DNA from: CAYPZL01 sp964415045
GTDB taxonomy: Bacteria; Planctomycetota; Phycisphaerae; Sedimentisphaerales; Anaerobacaceae
Assembly: GCA_964415045.1 (NCBI GenBank)
Contig: CAYPZL010000093.1
Location: forward strand, 1-21,613
Length of the DNA stretch: 21,613 nucleotides
Direction: 5' to 3'
Within the stretch, counting starts at the first letter, position 1. Each line of letters begins with the position of its first letter. Below the pieces are notes generated by a model. That model worked only from the letters and a program-made list of their open reading frames with translations. It ran no database searches and had not been told where the DNA came from. Both the position numbers and the translations under genes were made by a program. Below are positions 1 to 6,969 of the stretch, piece after piece.

Positions 1-27
1 AAACTGAAGTCCTGTATACCGGGTGAA

Positions 28-55
28 TTGTGAGTAAGTCGCGCTGTGGTATTAG
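28..55 (+). promoter_or_regulatory. possible rimO promoter
   Basis: A TTGTGA (28-33) and a TATTAG (50-55) hexamer lie 16 bases apart, giving a predicted transcript start about 25-30 bases before the rimO ATG at 89. No Shine-Dalgarno sequence is visible in the short leader. This is pattern matching only. Confidence 0.25.
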
Positions 56-88
56 ACAAATGCCACTTTCCTGCTACCTTGTGCGCCT

Positions 89-1432
89 ATGAGAAGAAAA
101 ACGCAGAAAGATGTGACCGTTGGCTTCGTGGCGCTGGGCTGTCCGAAGAACGTGGTGGACAGCGAGCGCATGCTCGCCCAAATTGCCCAGGCGGGCTTTC
201 TGATCGCCGCCGATCCGGATCGAGCCGACGTGGTGGTCGTCAACACCTGCGGGTTCATCGAGCCGGCGCGGGCCGAGTCGCTGGAAGCCATCCGGCAGGC
301 CCTGGCGAACAAAAAGACGGGGCACGTCCACAAAGTGATCGTGGCCGGCTGTATGTCGCAGCATTTGGGCCGAGAGATTATCGAGGAGGTCGCGGGCGTC
401 GATGCGATCCTGGGACTGGAGCAGCGTGACGCCATCGCCGAGGTGATTCGCGAGACCCTGACGTCCGATGCGCTGGTCATCCGCCTGAGCCCGCCGGCGG
501 CCACGATTGCGGACGACCGGACGCGCTTGCGCATCGGCCCGGCCCATTCGGCCTATCTTCGCATCAGCGAGGGGTGCGACCACCGCTGCTCGTTCTGCAC
601 CATTCCCCTGATCCGGGGCCCGTTTCGAAGCAAACCGGCGGAGGTGGTTTTGAGCGAGGCGCGCGAGCTGGCCTCGTCCGGGGCGGTGGAGCTGAACGTC
701 ATCGGCCAGGATACGACCCGGTACGGGCGGGACGTGAAAGCCGAAGAAGGGCTCGCCGCGTTACTTGGGCAGCTCGAGCAAATCCCCGAGGTGGCGTGGA
801 TTCGGCTGTTGTACGCCTACCCGGCCGGCGTGACCGACCGCCTGATCGAGGCGATCGGCCAAAGCGAGAAAATCGTGCACTATCTCGACCTGCCGATGCA
901 GCACGTCAGCGACGTGGTCCTGCGGGCCATGCGGCGTCCCGACACCAGGGACCGCCTGCAAAAACGGATCGAGAAGCTCCGCTCGGCTATGTCCGATATT
1001 GTCCTGCGCACGACTCTGATCGTCGGGTTTCCCGGCGAAACGGACGAGGACTTCGCCGAGCTGATCGACTTCGTGAAGTGGGCCCGCTTCGAGGCGCTGG
1101 GGGCGTTTCCCTTTTATCCCGAGGTCGGCACGCCGGCGGCCGAGATGTCGGATCAGGTGCCCGAGGAACTCAAGCAGGAGCGGCTCGAAGAGTTGATGCT
1201 GACGCAGCAGGAGATCGCGTTCGCCGCAAACCGCCGGCGGGTGGGCTCCCGGCTTACCTGCCTGGTGGACTCGCTCGACAGCCGGGGACAAGGCCTCGCC
1301 CGCTTTTACGGCCAGGCCCCCGACATCGACAGCCTCTGCATCGTCAGCGGCTGCTCGGCGGCGCCCGGCCAGTTCATCACCGCCGAAGTGACCGGAACGC
1401 AGGATTACGATCTGCTGCTCGAGCAAGTTTGA
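89..1432 (+). CDS. rimO: ribosomal protein uS12 methylthiotransferase RimO
   Basis: Radical SAM methylthiotransferase that adds a methylthio group to a conserved aspartate of ribosomal protein S12 in the cytoplasm. The 447-residue length is usual for the family. The N-terminal UPF0004 domain has LGCPKN (residues 16-21), the RimO signature that separates it from the tRNA enzyme MiaB. It carries the three auxiliary-cluster cysteines C18, C54 and C88. The radical SAM CxxxCxxC is C163, C167, C170 in EGCDHRCSFC, and a TRAM-like domain ends the protein. The ATG at 89 is chosen because the conserved N-terminus begins a few residues later; no clear ribosome binding site is seen. It is followed by pgsA on the same strand and is probably the first gene of that run. 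Confidence 0.96.
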   Translation: MRRKTQKDVTVGFVALGCPKNVVDSERMLAQIAQAGFLIAADPDRADVVVVNTCGFIEPARAESLEAIRQALANKKTGHVHKVIVAGCMSQHLGREIIEEVAGVDAILGLEQRDAIAEVIRETLTSDALVIRLSPPAATIADDRTRLRIGPAHSAYLRISEGCDHRCSFCTIPLIRGPFRSKPAEVVLSEARELASSGAVELNVIGQDTTRYGRDVKAEEGLAALLGQLEQIPEVAWIRLLYAYPAGVTDRLIEAIGQSEKIVHYLDLPMQHVSDVVLRAMRRPDTRDRLQKRIEKLRSAMSDIVLRTTLIVGFPGETDEDFAELIDFVKWARFEALGAFPFYPEVGTPAAEMSDQVPEELKQERLEELMLTQQEIAFAANRRRVGSRLTCLVDSLDSRGQGLARFYGQAPDIDSLCIVSGCSAAPGQFITAEVTGTQDYDLLLEQV

Positions 1433-1498
1433 TCTGAACTTTGGCAAAACTCCTCTTTGATATTGAAGCTCCGCCGCCCCGTCGGTACACTTATCGCT

Positions 1499-2143
1499 AT
1501 GATAAAGTCGCTTCCGAACATCCTGACCCTGGGGCGTCTGGTTCTGACCGTCGTCTTTCTACTGATGATTCTCTATAGTCCGCAGGTAGAGCGCCAGGCG
1601 CTGTTTCTCGACGTGGCTTTCGTTCTCTTCGTGGTGGCCGGCGTCACGGACGTGGTGGATGGCCACGTCGCCCGCCGCTTCGATGCCACCAGCAAGTTTG
1701 GACGCATAATCGACCCCCTCGTGGACAAGGTCCTCGTCTGCGGCACCTTCACCTGTTTCGCCGTCATCGGCGTGCCCGCTCTCTTCGGCTGGGGTGCCGG
1801 GACGCTGGCGGTGATCCATTGGTCGGTGGTTGTGATTCTCTTTTCCCGGGAGGCGTACGTCACGGTCCTGCGTCACGTGGCCGAGGCCAAAGGCGTGAAT
1901 TTCGCCGCCACGAAGTCGGGGAAGTTCAAGATGCTCACGCAGGTCTTCGCTATCGGAACGGTCCTGATCAAGACGGCCCACGTGCCGGACGCCGCCTGGG
2001 GAGACTGGTTCACCGCGGCCATCTTCGCCCTCATGGTCGGGGCCACCATCGTCTCCGGCTTCTTAGCCACGCGCCGGCCCAGTTGGAAACAGTTCAAAAA
2101 AGAGGAGGCAGGAACACATGAGCCCTCGACAGCATCAACGTAG
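1499..2143 (+). CDS. pgsA: CDP-diacylglycerol--glycerol-3-phosphate 3-phosphatidyltransferase (PgsA type)
   Basis: Integral membrane CDP-alcohol phosphatidyltransferase. By family it makes phosphatidylglycerol phosphate from CDP-diacylglycerol and glycerol-3-phosphate. Counted from the ATG at 1499 the protein has 214 residues, and the catalytic motif is complete: D51, D54-G55, A58-R59, G68, D72 and D76 (DxxDGxxAR, x8, GxxxDxxxD). Several hydrophobic segments surround it, at roughly residues 8-26, 35-50, 76-100, 105-125 and 175-200. The frame is open back to a TTG at 1457, but the ATG immediately precedes the typical SLPNILTLGRL start of PgsA proteins, so 1499 is preferred. The last 26 bases overlap the next gene. 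Another CDP-alcohol substrate cannot be excluded from sequence alone. Confidence 0.88.
   Translation: MIKSLPNILTLGRLVLTVVFLLMILYSPQVERQALFLDVAFVLFVVAGVTDVVDGHVARRFDATSKFGRIIDPLVDKVLVCGTFTCFAVIGVPALFGWGAGTLAVIHWSVVVILFSREAYVTVLRHVAEAKGVNFAATKSGKFKMLTQVFAIGTVLIKTAHVPDAAWGDWFTAAIFALMVGATIVSGFLATRRPSWKQFKKEEAGTHEPSTAST
2103..2108 (+). promoter_or_regulatory. strong ribosome binding site for the GH16-GH29 gene
   Basis: AGGAGG lies nine bases before the ATG at 2118, inside the 3' end of pgsA. It fixes the start of the glycosidase gene and implies efficient re-initiation despite the 26-base overlap. Confidence 0.8.
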
Positions 2144-4331
2144 CTTTATCCTCGTGATCGCAGTTGCCCTGATCGCGCTTTCGGTGGCCGGTCCGATCTG
2201 GAGCGCCGATGAGTTTCTCCCGCCCCTGCCCGCCGGACAGCGGTGGCAACTCGCCTGGAGCGACGAGTTCGAGGGCGACGCCGTGGACCAGTCCAAGTGG
2301 GAAATCTGCGGCGACTGGAAACGACGCGACGGCTTCTGGGTCAAAGAGGACGCCTACGTCGACGGCAAGGGCCATCTGATCCTGCGCACGAAGAAAGACG
2401 GCGACCGCTACACCTGCGGCGCGGTCCGCACGCGCGGCAAGTTCGAGCATCGCTACGGATACTGGGTCTGCCGCTGTAAGTTCCCCGAGGAGCCGGGGCA
2501 CTGGCCGGCCTTCTGGCTCTTTGCCCCCGGCGTCGGCAAGATCGGCGACGGCGGACGCGACGGCACCGAAATCGACATCATGGAGAAACCCTGGCGCGAG
2601 GACCGCACCACGCAAAACCTGCACTGGGACGGGTACGGCAAGGAACACCAGTCCGCCGGCACCCGGTTCATGGTCCCCGGCCTGAGCGAAGGCTTTCACA
2701 CGTTCGGATTGCTCTGGACGCCCCAAGAATACGTCTTTTACGTCAACGGGCAGGAGACCTGGCGCACCGCCGCCGGCGGCGTCTCGCAGGTGCCCGAATA
2801 CGCCAAGCTCACCGAGGAAATCGGCAAGTGGGGAGGAGACATCACCCAGGCCAAGCTGCCCGATCATTTCGTCGTGGATTACGTCCGCGTCTATGACGTC
2901 GCCGGCGCCACCGAGCCAGCCGAGGTCTACCGGCGCAAAGAGCTGATCACCCGGGCCGCCAACGTCAGGCCCTCCCCGCAGCAACTGGCCTGGCAAAAGC
3001 TGGAATTCATCGCCTTCATCCACTACACCGTCAACGCCTTCACCGACAGGGAATGGGGCGACGGCACCGAGGACCCCGCGATCTTCAACCCCACGCAGTT
3101 CGACGTCCGCCAGTGGGTCAGAACCTGCAAGGACGCAGGCATGAAGATGATCATCCTCACCGCCAAGCATCACGACGGCTTCTGTCTGTGGCCCAGCAAG
3201 TACACCGAGCACACCGTCAAAAACAGCCCCTACAAGAACGGCAAGGGCGACATCGTCGGCGAGCTGGCCGAGGCCTGTCGCGAGGCGGGTCTGAAACTCG
3301 GGCTCTACCTCTCGCCCTGGGACCGCCACGAGCCGACCTACGGCGACACCGAGGGCTACAACGAGTTTTATAAGAACCAGCTCCGCGAGCTGCTCACCAA
3401 CTACGGCGAGGTCACGGAGGTCTGGATGGACGGTGCCAAGGGGCGGGACGCCAAGGACATGGAATACGATTTCCTGGGCTACTACGCCACCGTGCGTGAG
3501 CTTCAACCCGGTGCCGTGATCTTCAACGGTCCCGACATCCGCTGGGTGGGCAACGAGCGAGGCTACGCCCGCGAGAGCGAATGGAGCGTCATGAATCGCA
3601 ACGACAAGCCGTTCGGCTTCATCAACGCGACCGCGAAGGATCTCGGCAGCCTCGAAGCGCTCGGCGACGGGGAGCGTCTGATCTGGTACCCCGCTGAGAC
3701 CGACGTCTCCATCCGCCCGGGGTGGTTCTATCACGCCAGCCAGGACGGCAAGGTCAAATCGGTCGAGCACCTTCTCGACATTTACTTCAGCTCGGTCGGG
3801 TACAACAGCGTTCTGCTGTTGAACCTGCCGCCCGATCGGCGCGGGCTGATCCACGAGAACGACGTGCGGCGGCTCCGCGAGTTTCGCAAGGTACTCGATG
3901 CGATCTTTGATGAGAACCTCGCGGCCTCAGCGAAGGCCACCGCCTCGAACGTCAAGGGCGACAATCCCGCCTTCGCCGCCGAAAAGATCACCGACGGCGA
4001 TCCCGATACCTACTGGACCACGGATGACTGGACCACCGCTGCGACCGTCGAATTCGATCTGGGTAAGACGCGCACGTTCAACGTCGCAGAGCTGGCCGAG
4101 CAGATCGAGATCGGGCAGCGCATCGCCGAGTTCGCCCTCGACGCTCAAGACAACGGCACGTGGAAGGAATTCGCCCGGGGCACGACGGTCGGCTACAAGC
4201 GTCTGCTCCGCTTCGATACGGTCACGACGCGCCGCCTGCGTCTGCGAATCCTCGACTCCCGCGTCTGCCCCACGCTGGCCAACCTCGCCCTCTACCACGC
4301 CCCACCGATCAACGAGATTCTGAAGAACTGA
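2118..4331 (+). CDS. secreted two-catalytic-domain glycoside hydrolase: GH16 + GH29 alpha-L-fucosidase-like + F5/8C (CBM32-like)
   Basis: Predicted exported polysaccharide-degrading enzyme of 737 residues. Residues 1-30 form a signal peptide with a hydrophobic core at 10-24 and a likely cut after WSA. Residues 35-262 are a GH16 beta-jelly-roll with the catalytic EIDIME motif (E151, D153, E156), as in laminarinases and related enzymes. Residues 270-595 are GH29-like, with AKHHDGFCLW (349-358) and the likely nucleophile D438 in VWMDGA. Residues 600-730 form a discoidin/F5/8 type C sugar-binding domain of the kind that often ends bacterial fucosidases. Both catalytic centres look intact. An endo-acting GH16 and a fucosidase in one chain suggest a fucosylated algal or host glycan; the real substrate cannot be read from sequence. 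It overlaps pgsA by 26 bases, an odd partner for a secreted hydrolase. Confidence 0.9.
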   Translation: MSPRQHQRSFILVIAVALIALSVAGPIWSADEFLPPLPAGQRWQLAWSDEFEGDAVDQSKWEICGDWKRRDGFWVKEDAYVDGKGHLILRTKKDGDRYTCGAVRTRGKFEHRYGYWVCRCKFPEEPGHWPAFWLFAPGVGKIGDGGRDGTEIDIMEKPWREDRTTQNLHWDGYGKEHQSAGTRFMVPGLSEGFHTFGLLWTPQEYVFYVNGQETWRTAAGGVSQVPEYAKLTEEIGKWGGDITQAKLPDHFVVDYVRVYDVAGATEPAEVYRRKELITRAANVRPSPQQLAWQKLEFIAFIHYTVNAFTDREWGDGTEDPAIFNPTQFDVRQWVRTCKDAGMKMIILTAKHHDGFCLWPSKYTEHTVKNSPYKNGKGDIVGELAEACREAGLKLGLYLSPWDRHEPTYGDTEGYNEFYKNQLRELLTNYGEVTEVWMDGAKGRDAKDMEYDFLGYYATVRELQPGAVIFNGPDIRWVGNERGYARESEWSVMNRNDKPFGFINATAKDLGSLEALGDGERLIWYPAETDVSIRPGWFYHASQDGKVKSVEHLLDIYFSSVGYNSVLLLNLPPDRRGLIHENDVRRLREFRKVLDAIFDENLAASAKATASNVKGDNPAFAAEKITDGDPDTYWTTDDWTTAATVEFDLGKTRTFNVAELAEQIEIGQRIAEFALDAQDNGTWKEFARGTTVGYKRLLRFDTVTTRRLRLRILDSRVCPTLANLALYHAPPINEILKN

Positions 4332-4375
4332 CAAGCAGTCACCCGTTAGAGACGGCAGCGTCGCGCATATCTGTC

Positions 4376-4696
4376 TCACGATTGTCGCGGCAGGAGTGGC
4401 TCCACGGCGGACAAAAACTCGGGAACGTCCGTCGTAGCGGTCTGCCAGACCTCCTCAAGGTCGATGACGTCATAACCGTGGATTAACTTGTCTCGCATTC
4501 GCGCGGCCTGCGACCACGGGACCTCCGAATGGGCCTCCAGGAACTCGTCAGAAAGACGTTTGACCGCCTCTCCCATCACGGCAGACTGGGTCTTCACATC
4601 CGACAGAAATCCGGCTTTGTCACTACCTCGGACAAATTCAATCACCAGACGGGCTGCGCGTGCAATATCCAGGAGCGAGGCGTTGTCACGATTCAT
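4376..4696 (-). CDS. hepT: HEPN-domain RNase toxin HepT (DUF86)
   Basis: Small all-helical HEPN protein of 106 residues, the toxin half of a HEPN/MNT pair. The RNase motif R-x4-H-x-Y is intact as R68, H73, Y75 in RDKLIHGY. In characterised members this tyrosine is AMPylated by MntA to silence the RNase. The frame is open upstream, but the ATG at 4696 (MNRDNASLL) fits the family N-terminus and gives an 11-base overlap with the end of mntA, consistent with coupled translation. It converges on the glycosidase gene ending at 4331; the 44 bases between hold no obvious terminator. Function rests on family knowledge; activity is untested. Confidence 0.86.
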   Translation of the reverse strand: MNRDNASLLDIARAARLVIEFVRGSDKAGFLSDVKTQSAVMGEAVKRLSDEFLEAHSEVPWSQAARMRDKLIHGYDVIDLEEVWQTATTDVPEFLSAVEPLLPRQS

Positions 4697-5009
4697 AGAC
4701 CACCTCGGCCGTGCTAAGAATCTCATCTCGCAAGAGCCAGTTTGGACTTCGCTCGACGGATCGTTTCGTCAGGATATCCACCTTTCGGCCCAGCGAATCC
4801 GAAAGCTCCTTCTCCATTTGCAGGTGATCGAACAAACCCCACTGAGCATCCGGCGCGAAAGTCGCCAGGACATCTATATCGCTGTCCGGCTTCAACTCGC
4901 CGCGGAGGGCCGAACCAAACAACGCCAGTTCCGTGATACTCCAGCGCCGGCAGAAATCGAGAAGCTGCGCCTCCGACAAGGGGAATCTGGTTGGGCGGTT
5001 GCCTTGCAT
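4686..5009 (-). CDS. mntA: MNT-domain nucleotidyltransferase antitoxin MntA
   Basis: Minimal nucleotidyltransferase of 107 residues, the antitoxin of the HepT/MntA pair, which in studied systems transfers AMP from ATP to the HepT tyrosine. The defining GS-x10-D-x-D motif is present: G32-S33 and D44, D46 in FGSALRGELKPDSDID. A third acidic residue follows in RKVDIL. The frame also allows a GTG at 5021, but the ATG at 5009 has GGAG six bases upstream and is preferred. The gene precedes and overlaps hepT, the usual order for this module. Confidence 0.86.
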   Translation of the reverse strand: MQGNRPTRFPLSEAQLLDFCRRWSITELALFGSALRGELKPDSDIDVLATFAPDAQWGLFDHLQMEKELSDSLGRKVDILTKRSVERSPNWLLRDEILSTAEVVYES

Positions 5010-5087
5010 CGTCGTCTCCACGAGAACGACCGTTCCTGACCCGGTGAAATCGAACCAACACGGTTACGAACACGTCTGTGAAAGCGA

Positions 5088-5116
5088 ATGCTACCATAAG
5101 CGCGAAATGATTGCAA
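5088..5116 (-). promoter_or_regulatory. candidate mntA-hepT promoter
   Basis: On the minus strand TTGCAA (5116-5111) and TAGCAT (5093-5088) are separated by 17 bases. A TG sits one base before the -10, as in extended -10 promoters. Transcription would start near 5081, leaving a leader of about 70 bases. That leader contains a direct repeat of CGTGTT (within 5060-5075) that could be an autoregulatory operator; the operator idea is speculative. Confidence 0.4.
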
Positions 5117-5173
5117 CAACACGCGCTGTCGCACTTTCTTTCCCGCGCTTGCACCGATCTGATACCGTCCGCG

Positions 5174-5839
5174 TCACCCCGGGTAGCCGTCGATGAATTC
5201 AGCGGTGATTTCGTCGGGGGCGAGGGGCAGGTGGGCGAAGATTTCTTTTTCGAGCTTGAAGATCAGGGCGTCCACCTTCTGCTCAGTATCGGTGTCGCGC
5301 CTCTTGCCCGCTCTGGCCAGGACGATGCCGCTGCGGTGGTGCGCTTCTTCGAGGCGCTCGCGCAGCGGCACGATCGTGTCGTGCATCACCCGCTTGTCGG
5401 CGTAGTAGACGAGCTTCTCCTCCCACGTCACGGGCCGGTCCCGCTCGCAGAGCAGCGCCGTGTAGCGATGCTTGCGTATCGTCTCGGCCAGGACGGGGTA
5501 GCTCTCGCCGAAGAACAGTGCGGCCGCGTCTTCGTGCTGGTTGGCCCCGTGACGCGCCTTGAGCCGACGCCACTTCGCCTTGTCCTCTTCGCTGACCGGC
5601 GGTTCGAACCAACTGAAGTCTTCCAGCGGAAAATCACACACGCGAAAGAGGTCGTGCAGCAGGCAGGCCCGCTCGACCAGCGCCACGTCCACCGTGGCGC
5701 CGTTCTCGTTGAGCCGCTCGGCCAGAAAGACGCCCAGCCTGGCGGCGGCCTCACTGTGCCGCACGATATGGACCGGAACGTGACACTCCGCGATCAGGGC
5801 GAGACACTCGTCGCGATCAGGCAGCGCATAGTTTCGCAT
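5174..5839 (-). CDS. HD-superfamily metal-dependent phosphohydrolase, coupled to thi4
   Basis: Cytosolic HD-domain protein of 221 residues. The metal-binding pattern is visible: H28 in VRHSEAA, H62-D63 in CLLHDLF, and D148 in YYADKRV, with extra histidines at 97 and 102. The spacing, with HG and EDAAALFF before a P-x4-TIRKH segment and then EEKLVYYAD, resembles YqeK-type dinucleotide polyphosphate hydrolases. That resemblance is by eye, not by alignment. Its ATG lies inside the end of thi4 (23-base overlap), so it should be transcribed with thi4 under the TPP riboswitch. A thiamine-related role, possibly cleaving the adenylated thiazole product of Thi4, is inference. Other nucleotide or phosphate substrates are possible. 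Confidence 0.85.
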   Translation of the reverse strand: MRNYALPDRDECLALIAECHVPVHIVRHSEAAARLGVFLAERLNENGATVDVALVERACLLHDLFRVCDFPLEDFSWFEPPVSEEDKAKWRRLKARHGANQHEDAAALFFGESYPVLAETIRKHRYTALLCERDRPVTWEEKLVYYADKRVMHDTIVPLRERLEEAHHRSGIVLARAGKRRDTDTEQKVDALIFKLEKEIFAHLPLAPDEITAEFIDGYPG

Positions 5840-6572
5840 GGATCAGCTCTGCCACCTTCTTGCCCGATTCGATCATGCCGCCGAAGATCGGCCCCATGCG
5901 GGGCAATCCGAACACGGACGCCACCGACATCCCGGCCAGGTACAGGCCCGGGTAGACCTCCCCGGTTTTCTCGACAACGCCGGCCTCCGAGGTCCGCACG
6001 TCCATGAAGCCTTCCTGGATGCGGCCTTCGAGAAGGTCGGGCTTGCGCTTGAGCAGCACGGCCACCATCTCGGCGGCGTGTCCCGTCGCGTCGATCACGC
6101 ATTTCGAGGCGACGCAGTACGGGTCCACGTGCAGCCCGGCCATCATGATCGGCGTACTGTTGACGACCACACCCTCGATGCCCTCGGTCTTGATGATGAC
6201 GTCCTCGACCTGGTTCAGATTCAGGATCTCGGCGCCGGCCTTGCGGGCCCGATACGCCAGACCGGTGGCGAATTCCACGGCGTCGGCCACGTACAGGCCC
6301 TTTTCTTTGGTCGCGGTGATCTCGAGCTCGTCGAGGATGGCGGAGTCTTCGACGACGATCACGTTGTAGCCGGCGGCGCCGCCCCAGATGCCGCCGCCGA
6401 TGGAGAGGCGTTTCTCCAGCACGGTGGTTTTGACCCCGGCCTTGGCGAGGTAGTACGCCGCGGCCAGACCGGCCGGACCGGCGCCCACGATCACCACGTC
6501 GTTCTCCAACGCCGCCAGCTCCCGGCGATGGTACGTCTCTAAAATCGCCCTCGAAATGTCCGTCTCGATCAT
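5817..6572 (-). CDS. thi4: sulfide-dependent thiazole synthase Thi4
   Basis: Makes the adenylated carboxythiazole precursor of thiamine from NAD, glycine and a sulfur source. The protein has 251 residues. An N-terminal dinucleotide-binding fold shows VVIVGAGPAGLAAAYYLAKA (residues 26-45), and a second glycine-rich stretch IGGGIWGG follows (58-65). The position that is the suicidal sulfur-donor cysteine in yeast Thi4 is histidine here, H148 in AGLHVDP. By family knowledge this marks the archaeal-type enzyme that uses free sulfide with iron, suited to anoxic conditions. The ATG at 6572 has AAGGA eight bases upstream. A TPP riboswitch and terminator precede it and an HD hydrolase overlaps its 3' end. 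Confidence 0.94.
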   Translation of the reverse strand: MIETDISRAILETYHRRELAALENDVVIVGAGPAGLAAAYYLAKAGVKTTVLEKRLSIGGGIWGGAAGYNVIVVEDSAILDELEITATKEKGLYVADAVEFATGLAYRARKAGAEILNLNQVEDVIIKTEGIEGVVVNSTPIMMAGLHVDPYCVASKCVIDATGHAAEMVAVLLKRKPDLLEGRIQEGFMDVRTSEAGVVEKTGEVYPGLYLAGMSVASVFGLPRMGPIFGGMIESGKKVAELIHAKLCAA

Positions 6573-6630
6573 ATTCGTAATCCTTTCAGATTCGCTTGGG
6601 CACGAGCTTCATTGCGCTTTGGCCCGAAAC

Positions 6631-6657
6631 AAAAAAAACGCTTCCGCGAAGGAAGCG
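6631..6657 (-). terminator. intrinsic terminator of the TPP riboswitch
   Basis: On the minus strand a perfect 7-bp hairpin, CGCTTCC, loop TTCGC, GGAAGCG (6657-6639), is followed at once by eight T residues (6638-6631). It lies 17 bases after the TPP aptamer and about 60 bases before the thi4 start, the arrangement of a riboswitch expression platform that stops transcription when TPP is bound. Confidence 0.9.
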
Positions 6658-6674
6658 CTCGTCTGCTGCTCTTT

Positions 6675-6774
6675 TGCCTCCCTTCGCGGGCATTACCCCG
6701 ATCAGGTTCGTAGGGTCATCCGCGACGAGCGGATTTCTCAGCCTTGGTCGATCCGACCTCAGCTCCCCTGGCGC
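6675..6774 (-). promoter_or_regulatory. TPP riboswitch (THI element) controlling thi4
   Basis: Thiamine pyrophosphate aptamer in the thi4 leader. Conserved parts in order on the minus strand are AGGGGAGCT near the 5' end, GGCTGAGA, GATGACCC, GAACCTGAT, GGGTAATGCC and CGAAGGGA. The P3 stem is ATCCGC/GCGGAT around a short loop (6734-6718), and GCC/GGC close the P1 base. A U-tract terminator follows at 6657-6631. The expected action is premature termination when TPP is abundant. Confidence 0.95.
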
Positions 6775-6795
6775 CGTATCCATCGATACCCCCGC

Positions 6796-6824
6796 ATTCT
6801 ACGTTGGTTCTCCCACTCTCGCAA
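6796..6824 (-). promoter_or_regulatory. candidate thi4 operon promoter
   Basis: TTGCGA (6824-6819) and TAGAAT (6801-6796) on the minus strand are 17 bases apart. The predicted start near 6789 would place the whole TPP aptamer in the leader, which supports the call. Confidence 0.45.
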
Positions 6825-6912
6825 ACAAAAAACCTCCGGTTCCAGCCACGGGGTGAAACTCTCGCGCCGCCGAGCCGACGATTTCTGACTTTGTGTCCCG
6901 GATGCCTTGCAC

Positions 6913-6918
6913 TACAAT
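6913..6918 (+). promoter_or_regulatory. possible -10 element for the AsmA-like gene
   Basis: TACAAT on the plus strand lies 52 bases before the ATG at 6970, in the divergent gap shared with the thi4 promoter. No convincing -35 box precedes it; TTTGTG at 6891-6896 is the nearest match. Confidence 0.25.
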
Positions 6919-6969
6919 ATGAAGATGGACCGATGAACGAGATAGGGGTATGGATGTTGAGGTGCAGAC

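Noticed and set aside
2094..3854. 586-codon minus-strand open frame opposite the glycosidase gene
   Set aside because: It is antisense to a gene with clear GH16 and GH29 motifs and has no recognisable domain; long antisense frames are expected at this GC content.
5040..5070. tRNA-like 3' end on the minus strand (GGTTCGATTTCACC)
   Set aside because: The T-arm does not close a 5-bp stem, and no anticodon arm, D arm or acceptor partner can be found around it.
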